Positions 36,735 through 46,393 are shown, counted from the stretch's first letter. The stretch: 64,000 nt of DNA from Caulobacter sp. Root343 (GCF_001425745.1 NZ_LMDF01000008.1:140958-204957); one strand, 5' to 3'. Notes: generated from the sequence alone by a model not told the origin. Numbers and translations: made by a program.

Positions 36735-38714
36735 TCAGTAGGTCAGGCCGAAATGGATCGGATAGAGGGGGTCTTTGGAGTCGTGCGGCGCGTCCTCGGC
36801 CTGGGCCTCGACGGCGGTCATCGACGAGGGCAGCTCGAACGGCAGCTTGCCGCGTGGCGGAGCGGCGCCGGTCAGGGCGTCGAGGAAGGCGTCGTCGCCG
36901 GCCCCGAAGTCGCCGATCAGGGCCGAGACCTTGTCGCGGACATTGGTCAGGATCGCGGGACGGTCGAGATAGACCGCGACGATGGTCGGGACCTTGGCGG
37001 ACGCGGCCTTGATCGCCTCGTAATCGGCCGCGCCGTCCTTGAACGACAGATCGCCCTCGTGTTGCATGCTGCCGAACATGAAGTTCGGATGCAGGGTCTG
37101 GAACGGCGCGGCGGTGCGGACGATCGCCAGCTCGGCCTGGGCCAGGTCCTCGACCGGGACCAGGCCGTGGGCGCGGGCGGCGTCGGGCGATAGGCCCTTC
37201 AGCCAGACCTTGCGGCCGGCGGCCTTCAGGGGCAGCAGGCCGTTCCTGTTCTCGAGCAGGGTCAGGGCCGCGCTCTGGGCGGCGCGGCCCTCGGCGGCGA
37301 AGGCCTTGGAGCCGACCACCGCCTGGGCGGCCTTCGGGTCGACATAGGGATTCTCGAACAGGCCCTGCTGGAACTTGATCGCCAGGATGCGGCGGGCGGC
37401 GGCGTCGATCCGGGCGGGCGCTATCTTGCCGGCCTTGACCGCCGCCACCAGCTCGGCCGTGTCCTCGACGCCGCCGAACTGGTCGAGGCCCGCATTGACG
37501 CCCTTGGCGTAGCGATCGACCTTGGCAAGGCTCTCGACGCCCCAGGCGGTGGAGAGGCCGGCGAAGCTGGGCTTCACCCCCGTCGGAAAGCCGTTCAGGC
37601 AGGTGTCGCCGCAGTCGTTGGTGATGGCCCAGTCCGACAGCACGATGCCCTTGAAGCCGTGCTTGCCGCGCAACAGGTCGGTCAGCAGCTGCTTGGAGAA
37701 GCCGGCGCCGACCTGTTCCAGGCCCAGGTCCTTGAGCACCGCATAGGTCGGCATGACGCCGACCACGCCGGCGGCGAACGCCTCGTCGAACGGCTTGACG
37801 TGCAGGTCGAACTGGCCGGCCGGGAACACGGCGTAGCGGCCATAGCTGTTGTGGCCGTCGAAACCCTTGGCCGAGGCGCCGTAGCCGACCCAGTGCTTGA
37901 CCACGGCCGAGACGCCGCCGGGCGCCAGGCTGGTCTCGCCGCCCTGGAAGCCCTGGACATAGGCCTTGACCATCTTGCCGACCAGGTCCGGGTCTTCGCC
38001 GAACGTCCCGCTGATCCGCGACCAGCGCGGTTCGGTGGCCAGGTCGGCCATCGGCGACAGCGCCTGGTGGATGCCGACCGCGCGATATTCCTGGCGGGCG
38101 ATGTCGCCGAAGCGCCGGACCAGGGCCGGGTCGCCGATCGCGGCCAGGCCCGTGGCCTCGGGCCATTGCGAGAAGCCGCCGCTGGAAACGCTGGCCCCAG
38201 CGACGAACTGGAAGTGGTGGCGCGGATCGGTGCTGACGGTGACCGGCACGCCGAGGCGGCCCTGCTCGGCGATCGCCTGCACCGCGTTGTTCTGCTCGGC
38301 CAGCCAGGCCGGATCGCCCGACAGCCGGGTGATGAAGGTGGTGACGTGGCGGTCCAGGATCAGGGGCTTGAGCTTGGTGAGGTCATAGCCCTGGCCGCGC
38401 CCGGGGACCATGCCGCCGACGGCCGGCAGGGTGCCGTGCATCATCTCGCCGGCCTTCTCCTCCAGCGTCATCCGCGAGACGAGGTCGGCGGCGCGCTGTT
38501 CGGGCGCCAGGCGCCAGTCCTCGAACGGCGACAGCCTGCCGTCGCGGTCGAGATCGCGGAACCGCAGGCCATCGACGGCGACGACCTTGCCGTCGCGGAC
38601 GCCGAGTTCGGGCTGGCTGGCGGCGAGCGCCGAGGAGCCGGCCGCGACCGCGACGGCCGTCGAGAGCAGAAGACGTTGAAGACCGCGCACGCCGAACTCC
38701 TGAACGCTGAACAA
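36735..38714 (-). CDS. Glycoside hydrolase family 3 beta-glycosidase (second paralogue)
   Basis: A secreted GH3 enzyme of 659 aa, distinct from its neighbour. Signal peptide VAVAAGSSALAASQPE. A putative Ca2+ loop DLDRDGRLSPFEDW lies near residue 55, followed by the GH3 barrel (MTLEEKAGEMMHGT) and nucleophile motif VLSDWAITNDCGDTC. It ends without the long fibronectin-type domain (PLYPIHFGLTY). The two GH3 proteins probably act in sequence on one oligosaccharide. It is 52 bp downstream of the TonB receptor. Confidence 0.9.
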   Translation of the reverse strand: MFSVQEFGVRGLQRLLLSTAVAVAAGSSALAASQPELGVRDGKVVAVDGLRFRDLDRDGRLSPFEDWRLAPEQRAADLVSRMTLEEKAGEMMHGTLPAVGGMVPGRGQGYDLTKLKPLILDRHVTTFITRLSGDPAWLAEQNNAVQAIAEQGRLGVPVTVSTDPRHHFQFVAGASVSSGGFSQWPEATGLAAIGDPALVRRFGDIARQEYRAVGIHQALSPMADLATEPRWSRISGTFGEDPDLVGKMVKAYVQGFQGGETSLAPGGVSAVVKHWVGYGASAKGFDGHNSYGRYAVFPAGQFDLHVKPFDEAFAAGVVGVMPTYAVLKDLGLEQVGAGFSKQLLTDLLRGKHGFKGIVLSDWAITNDCGDTCLNGFPTGVKPSFAGLSTAWGVESLAKVDRYAKGVNAGLDQFGGVEDTAELVAAVKAGKIAPARIDAAARRILAIKFQQGLFENPYVDPKAAQAVVGSKAFAAEGRAAQSAALTLLENRNGLLPLKAAGRKVWLKGLSPDAARAHGLVPVEDLAQAELAIVRTAAPFQTLHPNFMFGSMQHEGDLSFKDGAADYEAIKAASAKVPTIVAVYLDRPAILTNVRDKVSALIGDFGAGDDAFLDALTGAAPPRGKLPFELPSSMTAVEAQAEDAPHDSKDPLYPIHFGLTY

Positions 38715-38766
38715 GAAGCGCCCTCGGCGGCGCAGGGACCGCCGAGGGCGAGGGTCACCGGGGTAG

Positions 38767-40956
38767 TTAGAAGTTCACCCCCAGCCGCAGGCCGAAGGTG
38801 CGCGGCGGCGCGTAGAACTCGCCGTTGCCGTTGGTGGACAGGCCCGTGGTCGAGTTCGGCGACGAGGCGGTGCGGACGTCGTCGTTCTCGATGTTGCGGA
38901 CATAGCCCTGCAGCGACCACCGGTCGTCGGCGCTGGAATAGGTCAGGCTGACGTCGCTCTTGGTGAAGCTGTCCTGCTTGTTCTGGGCGAAGCCGTGGTA
39001 CTCGAGGTTCTTGCCGCTCTCGTAGTGGGTCTGGACGCGGCCGACGAGCCGAGCCCCGGATTCCATGGCCCAGGTGTGCTGGTAGCCGACGTTCAGGCTC
39101 CATTTCGGAGTCCTGGCCATCCGGCAGCCCGAGAAGTCGGTCGAGCGCGGCGCGGCCAGGGTGAAGTTGGCCTTGAAGCAGGCCGGGACCGCGGCGTTGG
39201 CGTTGTTATTGGCGAACGCGTCGCCGAGCGGCAGCACGAAGTCGGTATATTCGGCGTGCAGCCAGCCCAGGGTGGCGTCCAGGCGGTCGTTCTCGGTGAC
39301 CACCAGGCTGCTCTCGAACTCGACGCCATAGACGCGGGCCTTGTCGGCGTTCAGCGTGACCGTGGCGTTCTGGCCGGCGATCACACCCACCGCCGAGACC
39401 TGGAAGTCCTTGTAGTCGTAGAGGAAGGCCGTGGCGTTCAGCTGCAGGCGGTTGGCGAAGAAGCGGTTCTTCACCCCCGCCTCGTACGAGGTGATCTTCT
39501 CCGGCTCGTAGGTGTTGGCCCCGACGCCGTCGAAATAGCCGCCGGCCTTATAGCCCGTGGCCATGTTGGCGTAGAGCATCGAGCTGTCGGTCAGGTCGAA
39601 GTCGGCGCCGATCTTCCAGTTGGTGGCGTTCCACTTGGCGTCGGCCAGGTTCTTGACCACGACCGAGGTGATGGCCCCGGCCGAGTTGGTCAGGAAGGTG
39701 CCGCCGTCGCGGGCCTTGTGGTCCTCGGTGTAGCGCAGGCCGCCGGTCACCCGGAAGCGGTCGGTGACCGCATAGGTCCCTTGGCCGAACGCGGCGATCG
39801 ACTTGGCCGAAACCTCGGGCTGGATGAACGACAGGTACGAATTGGTCGCCAGGAAGACCCGGAAGTCGACGTTGTTGTCCTCGGTGAAGCGATAGAGGCC
39901 GACCACCCACTTCAGGTTCCCGGTGTCGCCGCCCAGGCGCAGTTCGTGCGACCAGGTGGTGTCCTTGCCCTTGAAGAAGTTGGGCGCGCCGGTGCTGGCG
40001 TTCTCGCCGTTACGGTCGAGGCGCGAGAAGTTGTAGCCGGTCAGATAGGTCAAGGTGCCGAAGCCGAGATCGAGGTCTGCCTGGGCGTGGGCGCCGAAGA
40101 ACTTGTTGTTGCGATAGAGGTTGGTGGCGCAGTTGCAGGTCCACGGATCGCTGGTGGCCACGGCCGTGCCGTAGGTCTTGTCGCCGCCGCCGGCCCCGCC
40201 CTGGTGCAGATAGTCCGCGCCCAGGTGCAGCGTGAAGTCGTCGCTGGGCTTCCACAGCAGCTGGATGCGGGCCGACTTGTCGTCCTGGTCGTAGCGGTCG
40301 TTGCCGCCGGTGCCGGGGCCCTTGTTCAGCGCCTTGACGTAACCGTCGTGGCGCGACTGCTGGAACGCCGCGCGGACCGCGATGGTGTCGCTGACCGGCA
40401 CGTTGACCATGCCCGAGGTGGTGATGGCGCCGTAATTGCCGACGTCCAGCGAGCCATTGCCCTCATAGGCGAACTTCGGCTGCTTGGTGATCACGTTGAT
40501 CGCGCCCGCCGTGGCGTTCCGGCCGTACAGCGTGCCCTGCGGACCGCGCAGCACCTCGACCCGGTCGACGTCGTAGAACAGCGCCCCGACCGAGGTGGAC
40601 CGGGCGATGTAGATACCGTCGATGTGGTAGGCCACCGCCGGGTCGCCGACCTCGGTGGTGTTGGTGCTGCCGATCCCCCGAAGGAAGACCACGGCCGCGC
40701 CGGAGCCGCTGGAGCTGATCTGCAGCGCCGGCACCTGGGCCGACAGGTCGACGACCGTCTTGATGCCTTGGGATTCCAGCTTGTCGCCGGTGACGGCCGA
40801 GACCGTCAGCGGCGTCTTCTGCAGATTCTCGCTACGGCGCTGGGCGGTGACGACGACTTCGTCCAGCTTCACGACATTGGCGTCCTGGGCCATGGCCATG
40901 GGCGCGTGGAAGCTCACGACCGCGAGCGCGGCCGACGCGAACAACAGACTACGCAT
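38767..40956 (-). CDS. TonB-dependent receptor of the carbohydrate locus
   Basis: A 729-aa outer-membrane receptor. A signal peptide (AVVSFHAPMAMAQDA) precedes a TonB-box-like segment KLDEVVVTAQRRSENLQ, a plug domain (YHIDGIYI, RVEVLRGPQGTLYGRNATAGAINV) and a 22-strand barrel ending FYAPPRTFGLRLGVNF, with the terminal Phe. It is the typical single-receptor importer of a sugar operon in Caulobacter-type bacteria. It heads the operon with GH3, GH3, esterase and small HTH genes behind it. Confidence 0.93.
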   Translation of the reverse strand: MRSLLFASAALAVVSFHAPMAMAQDANVVKLDEVVVTAQRRSENLQKTPLTVSAVTGDKLESQGIKTVVDLSAQVPALQISSSGSGAAVVFLRGIGSTNTTEVGDPAVAYHIDGIYIARSTSVGALFYDVDRVEVLRGPQGTLYGRNATAGAINVITKQPKFAYEGNGSLDVGNYGAITTSGMVNVPVSDTIAVRAAFQQSRHDGYVKALNKGPGTGGNDRYDQDDKSARIQLLWKPSDDFTLHLGADYLHQGGAGGGDKTYGTAVATSDPWTCNCATNLYRNNKFFGAHAQADLDLGFGTLTYLTGYNFSRLDRNGENASTGAPNFFKGKDTTWSHELRLGGDTGNLKWVVGLYRFTEDNNVDFRVFLATNSYLSFIQPEVSAKSIAAFGQGTYAVTDRFRVTGGLRYTEDHKARDGGTFLTNSAGAITSVVVKNLADAKWNATNWKIGADFDLTDSSMLYANMATGYKAGGYFDGVGANTYEPEKITSYEAGVKNRFFANRLQLNATAFLYDYKDFQVSAVGVIAGQNATVTLNADKARVYGVEFESSLVVTENDRLDATLGWLHAEYTDFVLPLGDAFANNNANAAVPACFKANFTLAAPRSTDFSGCRMARTPKWSLNVGYQHTWAMESGARLVGRVQTHYESGKNLEYHGFAQNKQDSFTKSDVSLTYSSADDRWSLQGYVRNIENDDVRTASSPNSTTGLSTNGNGEFYAPPRTFGLRLGVNF

Positions 40957-41113
40957 GTCTTTCCCCTTGTCCTGCTTGGACCCCAGGCACGGCGGCGCGA
41001 GCCGGACCGTGACGACGTCCAGTCGGCGTCCGGGTGGACGCCTTGGTTGCGATTCCTCCGGGCCCCTTGTTTCGAGGCCTTCCTGACACCGTCGCCGACC
41101 GCTCGATGGCGGC

Positions 41114-41188
41114 TTACGACAACGTTGTCGTAATCAGACAACACGCTACGACAACGTTGTCTATGACGATTTTATTGACACCGCTGTC
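41114..41188. promoter_or_regulatory. Three LacI-type operators upstream of the TonB receptor
   Basis: GACAACGTTGTC occurs perfectly at 41118-41129 (inside the 20-bp palindrome TTACGACAACGTTGTCGTAA) and at 41150-41161, with centres 32 bp apart. A third, GACACCGCTGTC at 41177-41188, matches at 10 of 12. CG-centred palindromes of this kind are bound by LacI-family proteins. They lie between the LacI gene's 3' end and the receptor and are well placed to repress the operon. Confidence 0.8.
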
Positions 41189-41284
41189 GGATGAAACCGA
41201 TTACAGAGACGAGATATGCGTGTGAGCGACGCACGGGGGAAACATCGTTCCCACTCTTCCCGGTCGCCGAAATTCCGTTCCGAT

Positions 41285-41296
41285 GGAAGCGCTTCC
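41285..41296. promoter_or_regulatory. Second-type CG-centred palindrome near the LacI gene end
   Basis: GGAAGCGCTTCC is a perfect 12-bp palindrome, similar in form to other LacI/CcpA-family operators but different from the GACAACGTTGTC sites. It lies 24 bp beyond the LacI stop. It might be part of a terminator hairpin instead, though it has no T-tract. Confidence 0.3.
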
Positions 41297-41320
41297 GGCC
41301 AGTCCGGATCTACTTGGCGA

Positions 41321-42367
41321 TCAGGTCGACGGCGGGGCGGCGGAGTCCCGGTCCACCAGGTGATAGTCCAGCTGGCGGACGGCCACCCGTCCCCGGAACC
41401 GCTCGTCGCCGAAGCCCTCGATCAGCATCTCGACGGCCGCCTCGGCCATTTCGGCGGTCGGCTGATGGACGGTGGTCAGGCGCGGCCAGGCCGACTCGGC
41501 GGCCGGCGAGTCGTCGAAGCCGACCACGGAAAGGTCTCGCGGGACCGAGAGGCCGTGCTTGGCCGCGGCCGACAGCACCCCGACCGCCATCTCGTCATTG
41601 GCCGCGAAGATCGCGGTGGGCCGCTCGGGCAGGCGCAGCAGCGCCTCGGCGGCGTCGAACCCCGATAGGCTCAGGAACTGGCCCTTGGCGATCCACTCGG
41701 GGCGAGGCTCGGCGCCGCGCTCGCGCAGGGCCACGACATAGCCCTCCCGGCGGCGCGCGGCCGAGACGTGCTCGTCGGGACCGTCGATGAAGGCGATCCG
41801 GCGATGGCCCATGTCCCACAGCCGCAGGGTCTGCTCCCAAGCCGCCCGGCGGTCGTCCATGAACACGTAGGGCGAGCGCTCGAACTCCCGGTGCGGGGCG
41901 ATGCGGACATAGGGCAGGCCCGCCGCCTCGATCGCGGCCAGCACCTCGGGGTCGTCGCAGGTGGGCGGGGTCAGCACCACCCCGTCGAAGCGGGCGTCGC
42001 GCAGCACGTCGGCGAAGGCCTGGACGCCGCCGACCGCCTCCGGCGGCTGCGCCTGCTCGACCACCAGGTGATAGCCGGCCCGCCGGCAGGCGCGCATCGC
42101 GCCGACCTGCACCTCGCCGACATAGTGGTAGGCGCCGACCCGCATGAAGATCACGCCGATCAGGTAGCTGCGCCGGCTGGACAGCGACCGGGCCGAGACG
42201 TTGGGGCGGTAGCCGAGCTTCTCGACCAGCTCCTGGACTCGCGCCCGGGTCAGCGCCCCGACGCCTTCCTCGCGATTGATCACCCGCGAAACGGTCTTGA
42301 TCGACACCCCCGCCTGGCGGGCGATGTCGACGATCGTGACCGGGTCGCCGCGTTCATCCTGCTGCAT
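41321..42367 (-). CDS. LacI-family transcriptional regulator of the carbohydrate locus
   Basis: A 348-aa regulator. The HTH (VTIVDIARQAGVSIKTVSRV at residues 10-29) and hinge helix (TRARVQELVEKLGYRPNVSA) are intact, followed by a periplasmic-binding-protein-like ligand domain with GVIFMRVG and GFDDSPAAESAWPRLTTVHQP. A sugar released by the GH3 enzymes is the likely inducer. It is on the same strand as its target operon, about 365 bp before it. Confidence 0.92.
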   Translation of the reverse strand: MQQDERGDPVTIVDIARQAGVSIKTVSRVINREEGVGALTRARVQELVEKLGYRPNVSARSLSSRRSYLIGVIFMRVGAYHYVGEVQVGAMRACRRAGYHLVVEQAQPPEAVGGVQAFADVLRDARFDGVVLTPPTCDDPEVLAAIEAAGLPYVRIAPHREFERSPYVFMDDRRAAWEQTLRLWDMGHRRIAFIDGPDEHVSAARRREGYVVALRERGAEPRPEWIAKGQFLSLSGFDAAEALLRLPERPTAIFAANDEMAVGVLSAAAKHGLSVPRDLSVVGFDDSPAAESAWPRLTTVHQPTAEMAEAAVEMLIEGFGDERFRGRVAVRQLDYHLVDRDSAAPPST

Positions 42368-42593
42368 GCAGCGACACCTAGCCGAAAGGCGATCCGCGCG
42401 CGAGACCGGTCGAACCCGATGTCCGTTCGAGAAATCGCGACCTTCGAGAAAAATGCGGGCGCGTGTCGGAAGGGCCCCGCCTCGCGCGTCCTCGGGACAA
42501 CAAGAGCCGAAGGGAGATGAATGTCCCCCTTCCCCACGTCACCTTCACGCATGCCATCCTGACCGACGCCATGCCCTCGACCGGAGCCCCGCC

Positions 42594-43250
42594 ATGAGCC
42601 CCACCATCACCGCCTTCAAAGCCTCGCCCGACCGCGGCCAGGGCTTGGCGCGCGACATGCAGGTCCGCTGGGCGCTGGAGGAAGTCGGCCAGCCGTACGA
42701 CGTGCGCCTGGTCACGTTCCCCGAAATGAAGGCGCCGGCGCATATGGCGATTCATCCGTTCGGGCAGATCCCTACCTATGAGCAGGGCGATCTGGCGCTG
42801 TTCGAATCCGGCGCCATCGTGTTCCACATCGCCCAGCAAGGTCCGGGCCTGCTGCCGGACGACGCCAACGCCCGGGCGCGGGCCCTGACGTGGATGTTCG
42901 CCGCCCAGGCCACGATGCAGCCGCCGATCGTCGAGCGCGGCATGGTCTCGATCTTCGAACGCGACAAGCCCTGGTACGAGGCTCGCCTGCCGATGCTGGA
43001 CCAGGCCGTCCATACCCGGCTGAGCCAGCTTTCCAACTATTTGGGCGACGCCGAATGGCTCGATGGCGAGTTCAGCGCCGGCGACCTGATGATGGTGACG
43101 GTGCTGCGCAGATTGACGCCTGCTCTGGGTCTGCTGGAGCAATATCCCAGCCTGATGGCCTATGTCGCCCGCGCCGAGGCGCGGCCCGCCTACCGGCGCG
43201 CTTTCGACGCCCAGCTGGCGGTCTTCAACGCCGCGGCCGCGGGCCAGTAA
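42594..43250 (+). CDS. Glutathione S-transferase family protein (second)
   Basis: A protein of about 218 aa. The N-terminal thioredoxin-like domain shows cis-Pro GQIPTYEQGDLALFESGAIV (Glu-Ser glutathione contact), followed by an all-alpha C-terminal domain. The ATG at 42594 (MSPTITAFKASPDRGQG) is chosen since the longer frame runs through the LacI promoter. No operon partners. The substrate is unknown. Confidence 0.85.
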   Translation: MSPTITAFKASPDRGQGLARDMQVRWALEEVGQPYDVRLVTFPEMKAPAHMAIHPFGQIPTYEQGDLALFESGAIVFHIAQQGPGLLPDDANARARALTWMFAAQATMQPPIVERGMVSIFERDKPWYEARLPMLDQAVHTRLSQLSNYLGDAEWLDGEFSAGDLMMVTVLRRLTPALGLLEQYPSLMAYVARAEARPAYRRAFDAQLAVFNAAAAGQ

Positions 43251-43410
43251 CCGCCTTGGCGGCCATGGCCGCCAAGGCCAGCAGCGCCGCGGGCGCGATG
43301 GCTAGAAGCCAGACCAGGACGACGGCCGCCAACTGCAGGATGGTGACGAGCACCACCAGCGCCCTGTTCTCCGGTTTCAGGGCGTTCGGGCGTCCCGCGC
43401 GGCTAGGCAT
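43225..43410 (-). CDS. Small two-helix membrane protein
   Basis: A 61-aa protein: a basic start (MPSRAGRPNALKPENRA), then a hydrophobic stretch VVLVTILQLAAVVLVWLLAI and a second, alanine-rich one (AALLALAAMAAKAV), ending TGPRPRR. It overlaps the 3' end of the GST gene by 26 bp. A possible 19-codon upstream frame (MGLEIRAAAVHSLTMSAHA) ends at its start. Small size and lack of homology information keep confidence moderate. Confidence 0.4.
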   Translation of the reverse strand: MPSRAGRPNALKPENRALVVLVTILQLAAVVLVWLLAIAPAALLALAAMAAKAVTGPRPRR

Positions 43411-43761
43411 GGGCCGACATCGTCAGGCTGTGGACGGCGGCCGCGCGGATTTCGAGACCCATGACGCTCCCCGGCTTGGCGGCATGTCACCGGATCGGTG
43501 GCGACATGCCGCCCCACCCGCCTGGACGGGGTAGAGCCGGGAGGGGGCGCCGTACTGGTCGCGACGCCCCGTTCCCTTTTCGCGCCCCACCACGCGAGCC
43601 CTTCGCAAGCCGTTGCTCAGACAGCCTCCGATAAGGCCTAGTTGCCGCGCGAAGGGCGGCGGAGCAATGTCGGGCCTGTCGCAAGATATGATGACGCCGA
43701 TCGGCGCGAGGTCTGCGATGCCTTGTGCGGCAAGGGGTTGGTCCGGGACGAGGAAAGCGGA
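43411..43761. other. Region between the small membrane protein and the response regulator
   Basis: No confident gene. An 11-bp inverted repeat, GGCGGCATGTC ... GACATGCCGCC with 13 bp between, lies at 43479-43513. The downstream 100 bp carry the response-regulator promoter; no clear -35/-10 pair was seen. Confidence 0.35.
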
Positions 43762-44463
43762 ATGAGCATCGAGGCCGGGTCGCCGGCGCCGCTCAAGGTG
43801 GTTCTGGTCGAGGACGACACCGCATTCCAGGAGGCGTTCCGCACCGCCCTGGCCGGCGCGGCCGACCTGGCGATGGTGGGTCTCGCGGCCACGGTCGCCG
43901 AGGCGCGCGCCCTGCTGGCCGGGCCGCCCGTCGACGTGCTGGTCGTGGACCTGGGCCTGCCCGACGGTTCGGGCGTCGACGTGATCGGCGAGGCCCACGC
44001 GCGATGGCCCGGCTGCGCGATCATGGTCGCCACCACCTTCGCCGACGAGCGTCATGTCATCGCCTCGATCGAGGCCGGGGCCAGCGGCTACCTGCTCAAG
44101 GACAGCCCCCTGCCGACCATCGCCGAGGACATTCGCGTCCTGCACGGCGGCGGCAGCCCGATCAGTCCCCGCATCGCCCGCCAGGTGCTGATGCGGTTCC
44201 GGCCCGACGAGCGGACGCCGGCCGAGGGGGATGTCGAAGGGGACGCCGAGACGGCCGGCAAGAGCGCCATCCCCAGCCTTTCCGAGCGCGAGAAGGAGAC
44301 GCTGCAGCTGATCACCCGCGGCTTCTCGTTCGAGGAGATCGCCGAGCTGATGGGCGTGTCGCGCAACACGGTCCTGACCTTCGTGCGGCGCATCTACGCC
44401 AAGCTTGAGGTGCGTTCGAAGACCGAGGCCGTGTTCGAAGCGCGCGCCTATGGCCTCCTCTAG
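43762..44463 (+). CDS. NarL/FixJ-type response regulator
   Basis: A 233-aa regulator. The receiver domain has the acidic pair in LVEDD, phospho-acceptor Asp in VVDLGLPDGS, and Lys in LLKDS. A linker follows, then a LuxR-type HTH, LSEREKETLQLITRGFSFEE (residues 175-194) plus VSRNTVLTFVRRIYAKL. The ATG at 43762 has GGAAAG nearby. The downstream histidine kinase gene overlaps it by 14 bases, a clear two-component pair. Confidence 0.93.
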   Translation: MSIEAGSPAPLKVVLVEDDTAFQEAFRTALAGAADLAMVGLAATVAEARALLAGPPVDVLVVDLGLPDGSGVDVIGEAHARWPGCAIMVATTFADERHVIASIEAGASGYLLKDSPLPTIAEDIRVLHGGGSPISPRIARQVLMRFRPDERTPAEGDVEGDAETAGKSAIPSLSEREKETLQLITRGFSFEEIAELMGVSRNTVLTFVRRIYAKLEVRSKTEAVFEARAYGLL

Positions 44464-46393
44464 AGGCGGGGCTCCCGGGCGCTCCGTCACAGCCCGTCCC
44501 TGGTTCCCGTGGGCGGCCTGGGCTGTCGCGGCGATCGTCGTCCTTGGCCTGGCATTCGCCGTCCAGTGGCGAGCGAGCGGCGAGCGGCTCACCGCCGCGC
44601 GGCTGACCTTCATCGACACCGTGGGCTACCAGTCGCCGCCGGCGGTCAGCCCGCGCGGCGTGGACGGGAGCGGAAGGGCCGTGACGCTTCCGTACGCGCC
44701 GCAACCGGAATGGGAGCCCAGCGTCGACGCCTCGCCCCAGCGCATCGCCACCCGGGCCACCTGGTACGCCCTGGCGGTCCCGCCGTTGCCTGACGACGGC
44801 CGCCAGCTCTATGTCTATATCCCGCGCTGGAAGTCGGACGGCTCGCTGGCGATCTACGCAGATGGCCGACTGGTCCACCAGTCGCACGCCAATCTGCAAT
44901 GGAACGGCTCCAACCAGCCGATCTGGTTCGCCCTGCCGCGCACCGACGCCTCGCATCCGCCCCGGACGCTGGACATCCGGTTGCAGCACGTGCGCGGCAT
45001 CGGCGGCGCGTTCTCGTCGGTCTGGATCGGCAACTACCGGCAGCTGGCCCCGCGCTACTACACGCGGGAGATCTTCCAGGTCGGGTTGCCGGCCTTTTCG
45101 GTGATCGCCTTCCTGGCGACCGGGGTCTTCGCCCTGTTCGTCTGGTTCAGCCGGCGGGACGAGCCGATCTACGCGCTGTTCTTCCTGATGTCGGCGGCCT
45201 GCTTCCTGCGGATGCTGCACACCTTCGTCGGCGTCCATCCGCTGATCGTCTCCGATGCTTGGTTCGGCTGGATCACGGTCAATTCGCTGTTCTGGATGGG
45301 CGTGACGCTGCATCTGTTCATGGTCCAGCTCCATCGCACGCGCCATCCGGCGCTGACACGAGTGCTCCTGGCCAACACCCTGGCGTGGACGATCGCCACC
45401 TTGCCGGGCCTGCTGGATCCCACCCTGATCGCGGCGCCGATCTACATCAACGTCCTCGTCCTGGGGATGGTCGTGGCGCTGAACGGCCTACGCCATTCGC
45501 TCAAGGCGGGGTCGCGTTTCGCTCTGTGGCTGGCGATCTGGTCTCTCGTCACCGTGGTGATCGGCGTCTACGACCTGGCCCTGCAGCAGAACCTGGTGAA
45601 CATCGAGAGCGTGTTCCTGACCAACTTCACCGGTGTCGGGCTCACGCTGCTCTGCTGGTACATCATGTTCCGCCGTTATGTGGAGGCGCTGGAGACGGCG
45701 ACGCGGGCCAAGGCCGACCTGGCCCGCCGCCTGGCCCAACGCGAGGCCGAGCTGACCGCCAGCCACGCCCGGCTGCGCGAGGTCGAAGGCCGCGAGCTGC
45801 TGAACCAGGAACGCCAACGCCTGATGCAGGACATGCACGACGGCCTGGGCTCGACCCTGGTCGGCGCCCTGCGGGCCTTCGAGAGCGACCGCGCCGCCGA
45901 TCTGGACGCCGTCGGCATCCTGCGCGGCTGCATCGACGATCTGAAGCTGACGATCGACTCGATGGAGCCCGTCGAGACCGACCTGCTGCTGTTGTTGGCC
46001 ACCCTGCGCTTCCGCCTGCAGCCCCGGCTGGAGGCCGCCGGCGTCAAGCTGGTCTGGGACGCCGGCGAGGCGCCGCCGCTGGCCTGGCTGGACCAGCGTC
46101 ACGCCCTGCACATCCTGCGGATCCTGCAGGAGGCGATCGCCAACATCCTCAAGCACGCCGGGGCCCGCGAGGTCACGGTCGCTGTGCGCCATGAGGGCGA
46201 GCGGGTGCTGGTGCGGGTGCGCGACGACGGCCGGGGCTTCGATCCGACCTTGCCATCGCGCGGGCGGGGCCTGGCCAACCAGCGCCGCCGCGCCGAAGCG
46301 ATCGGCGCGATCCTGGCCTGGGAGCCGTCCAGCCGCGGCAGCAGTCTGGCCCTGGCCCTGCCGGTCGAGAAGCCGCCGAGGCCCGTCTCCTAG
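44450..46393 (+). CDS. Membrane sensor histidine kinase (HisKA_3 type)
   Basis: A protein of about 647 aa. An N-terminal TM is followed by a periplasmic domain (residues 40-205; beta-rich, RLVHQSHANLQWNG), then six or seven TM segments (205-410), as in 7TM-DISM sensors. The HisKA_3 motif with phospho-His is QRLMQDMHDGLGSTLVGAL, and the HATPase has ILKHAGA and VRVRDDGRGFDP. The start ATG at 44450 overlaps the response-regulator stop. The stimulus is unknown, but the next genes handle copper. Confidence 0.88.
   Translation: MASSRGGAPGRSVTARPWFPWAAWAVAAIVVLGLAFAVQWRASGERLTAARLTFIDTVGYQSPPAVSPRGVDGSGRAVTLPYAPQPEWEPSVDASPQRIATRATWYALAVPPLPDDGRQLYVYIPRWKSDGSLAIYADGRLVHQSHANLQWNGSNQPIWFALPRTDASHPPRTLDIRLQHVRGIGGAFSSVWIGNYRQLAPRYYTREIFQVGLPAFSVIAFLATGVFALFVWFSRRDEPIYALFFLMSAACFLRMLHTFVGVHPLIVSDAWFGWITVNSLFWMGVTLHLFMVQLHRTRHPALTRVLLANTLAWTIATLPGLLDPTLIAAPIYINVLVLGMVVALNGLRHSLKAGSRFALWLAIWSLVTVVIGVYDLALQQNLVNIESVFLTNFTGVGLTLLCWYIMFRRYVEALETATRAKADLARRLAQREAELTASHARLREVEGRELLNQERQRLMQDMHDGLGSTLVGALRAFESDRAADLDAVGILRGCIDDLKLTIDSMEPVETDLLLLLATLRFRLQPRLEAAGVKLVWDAGEAPPLAWLDQRHALHILRILQEAIANILKHAGAREVTVAVRHEGERVLVRVRDDGRGFDPTLPSRGRGLANQRRRAEAIGAILAWEPSSRGSSLALALPVEKPPRPVS

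Noticed and set aside
34513..38166. 1217-residue minus-strand frame
   Set aside because: Its upstream part is a shadow of the first GH3 gene; the signal peptide and TTG at 36714 mark the real start of the second GH3 gene.
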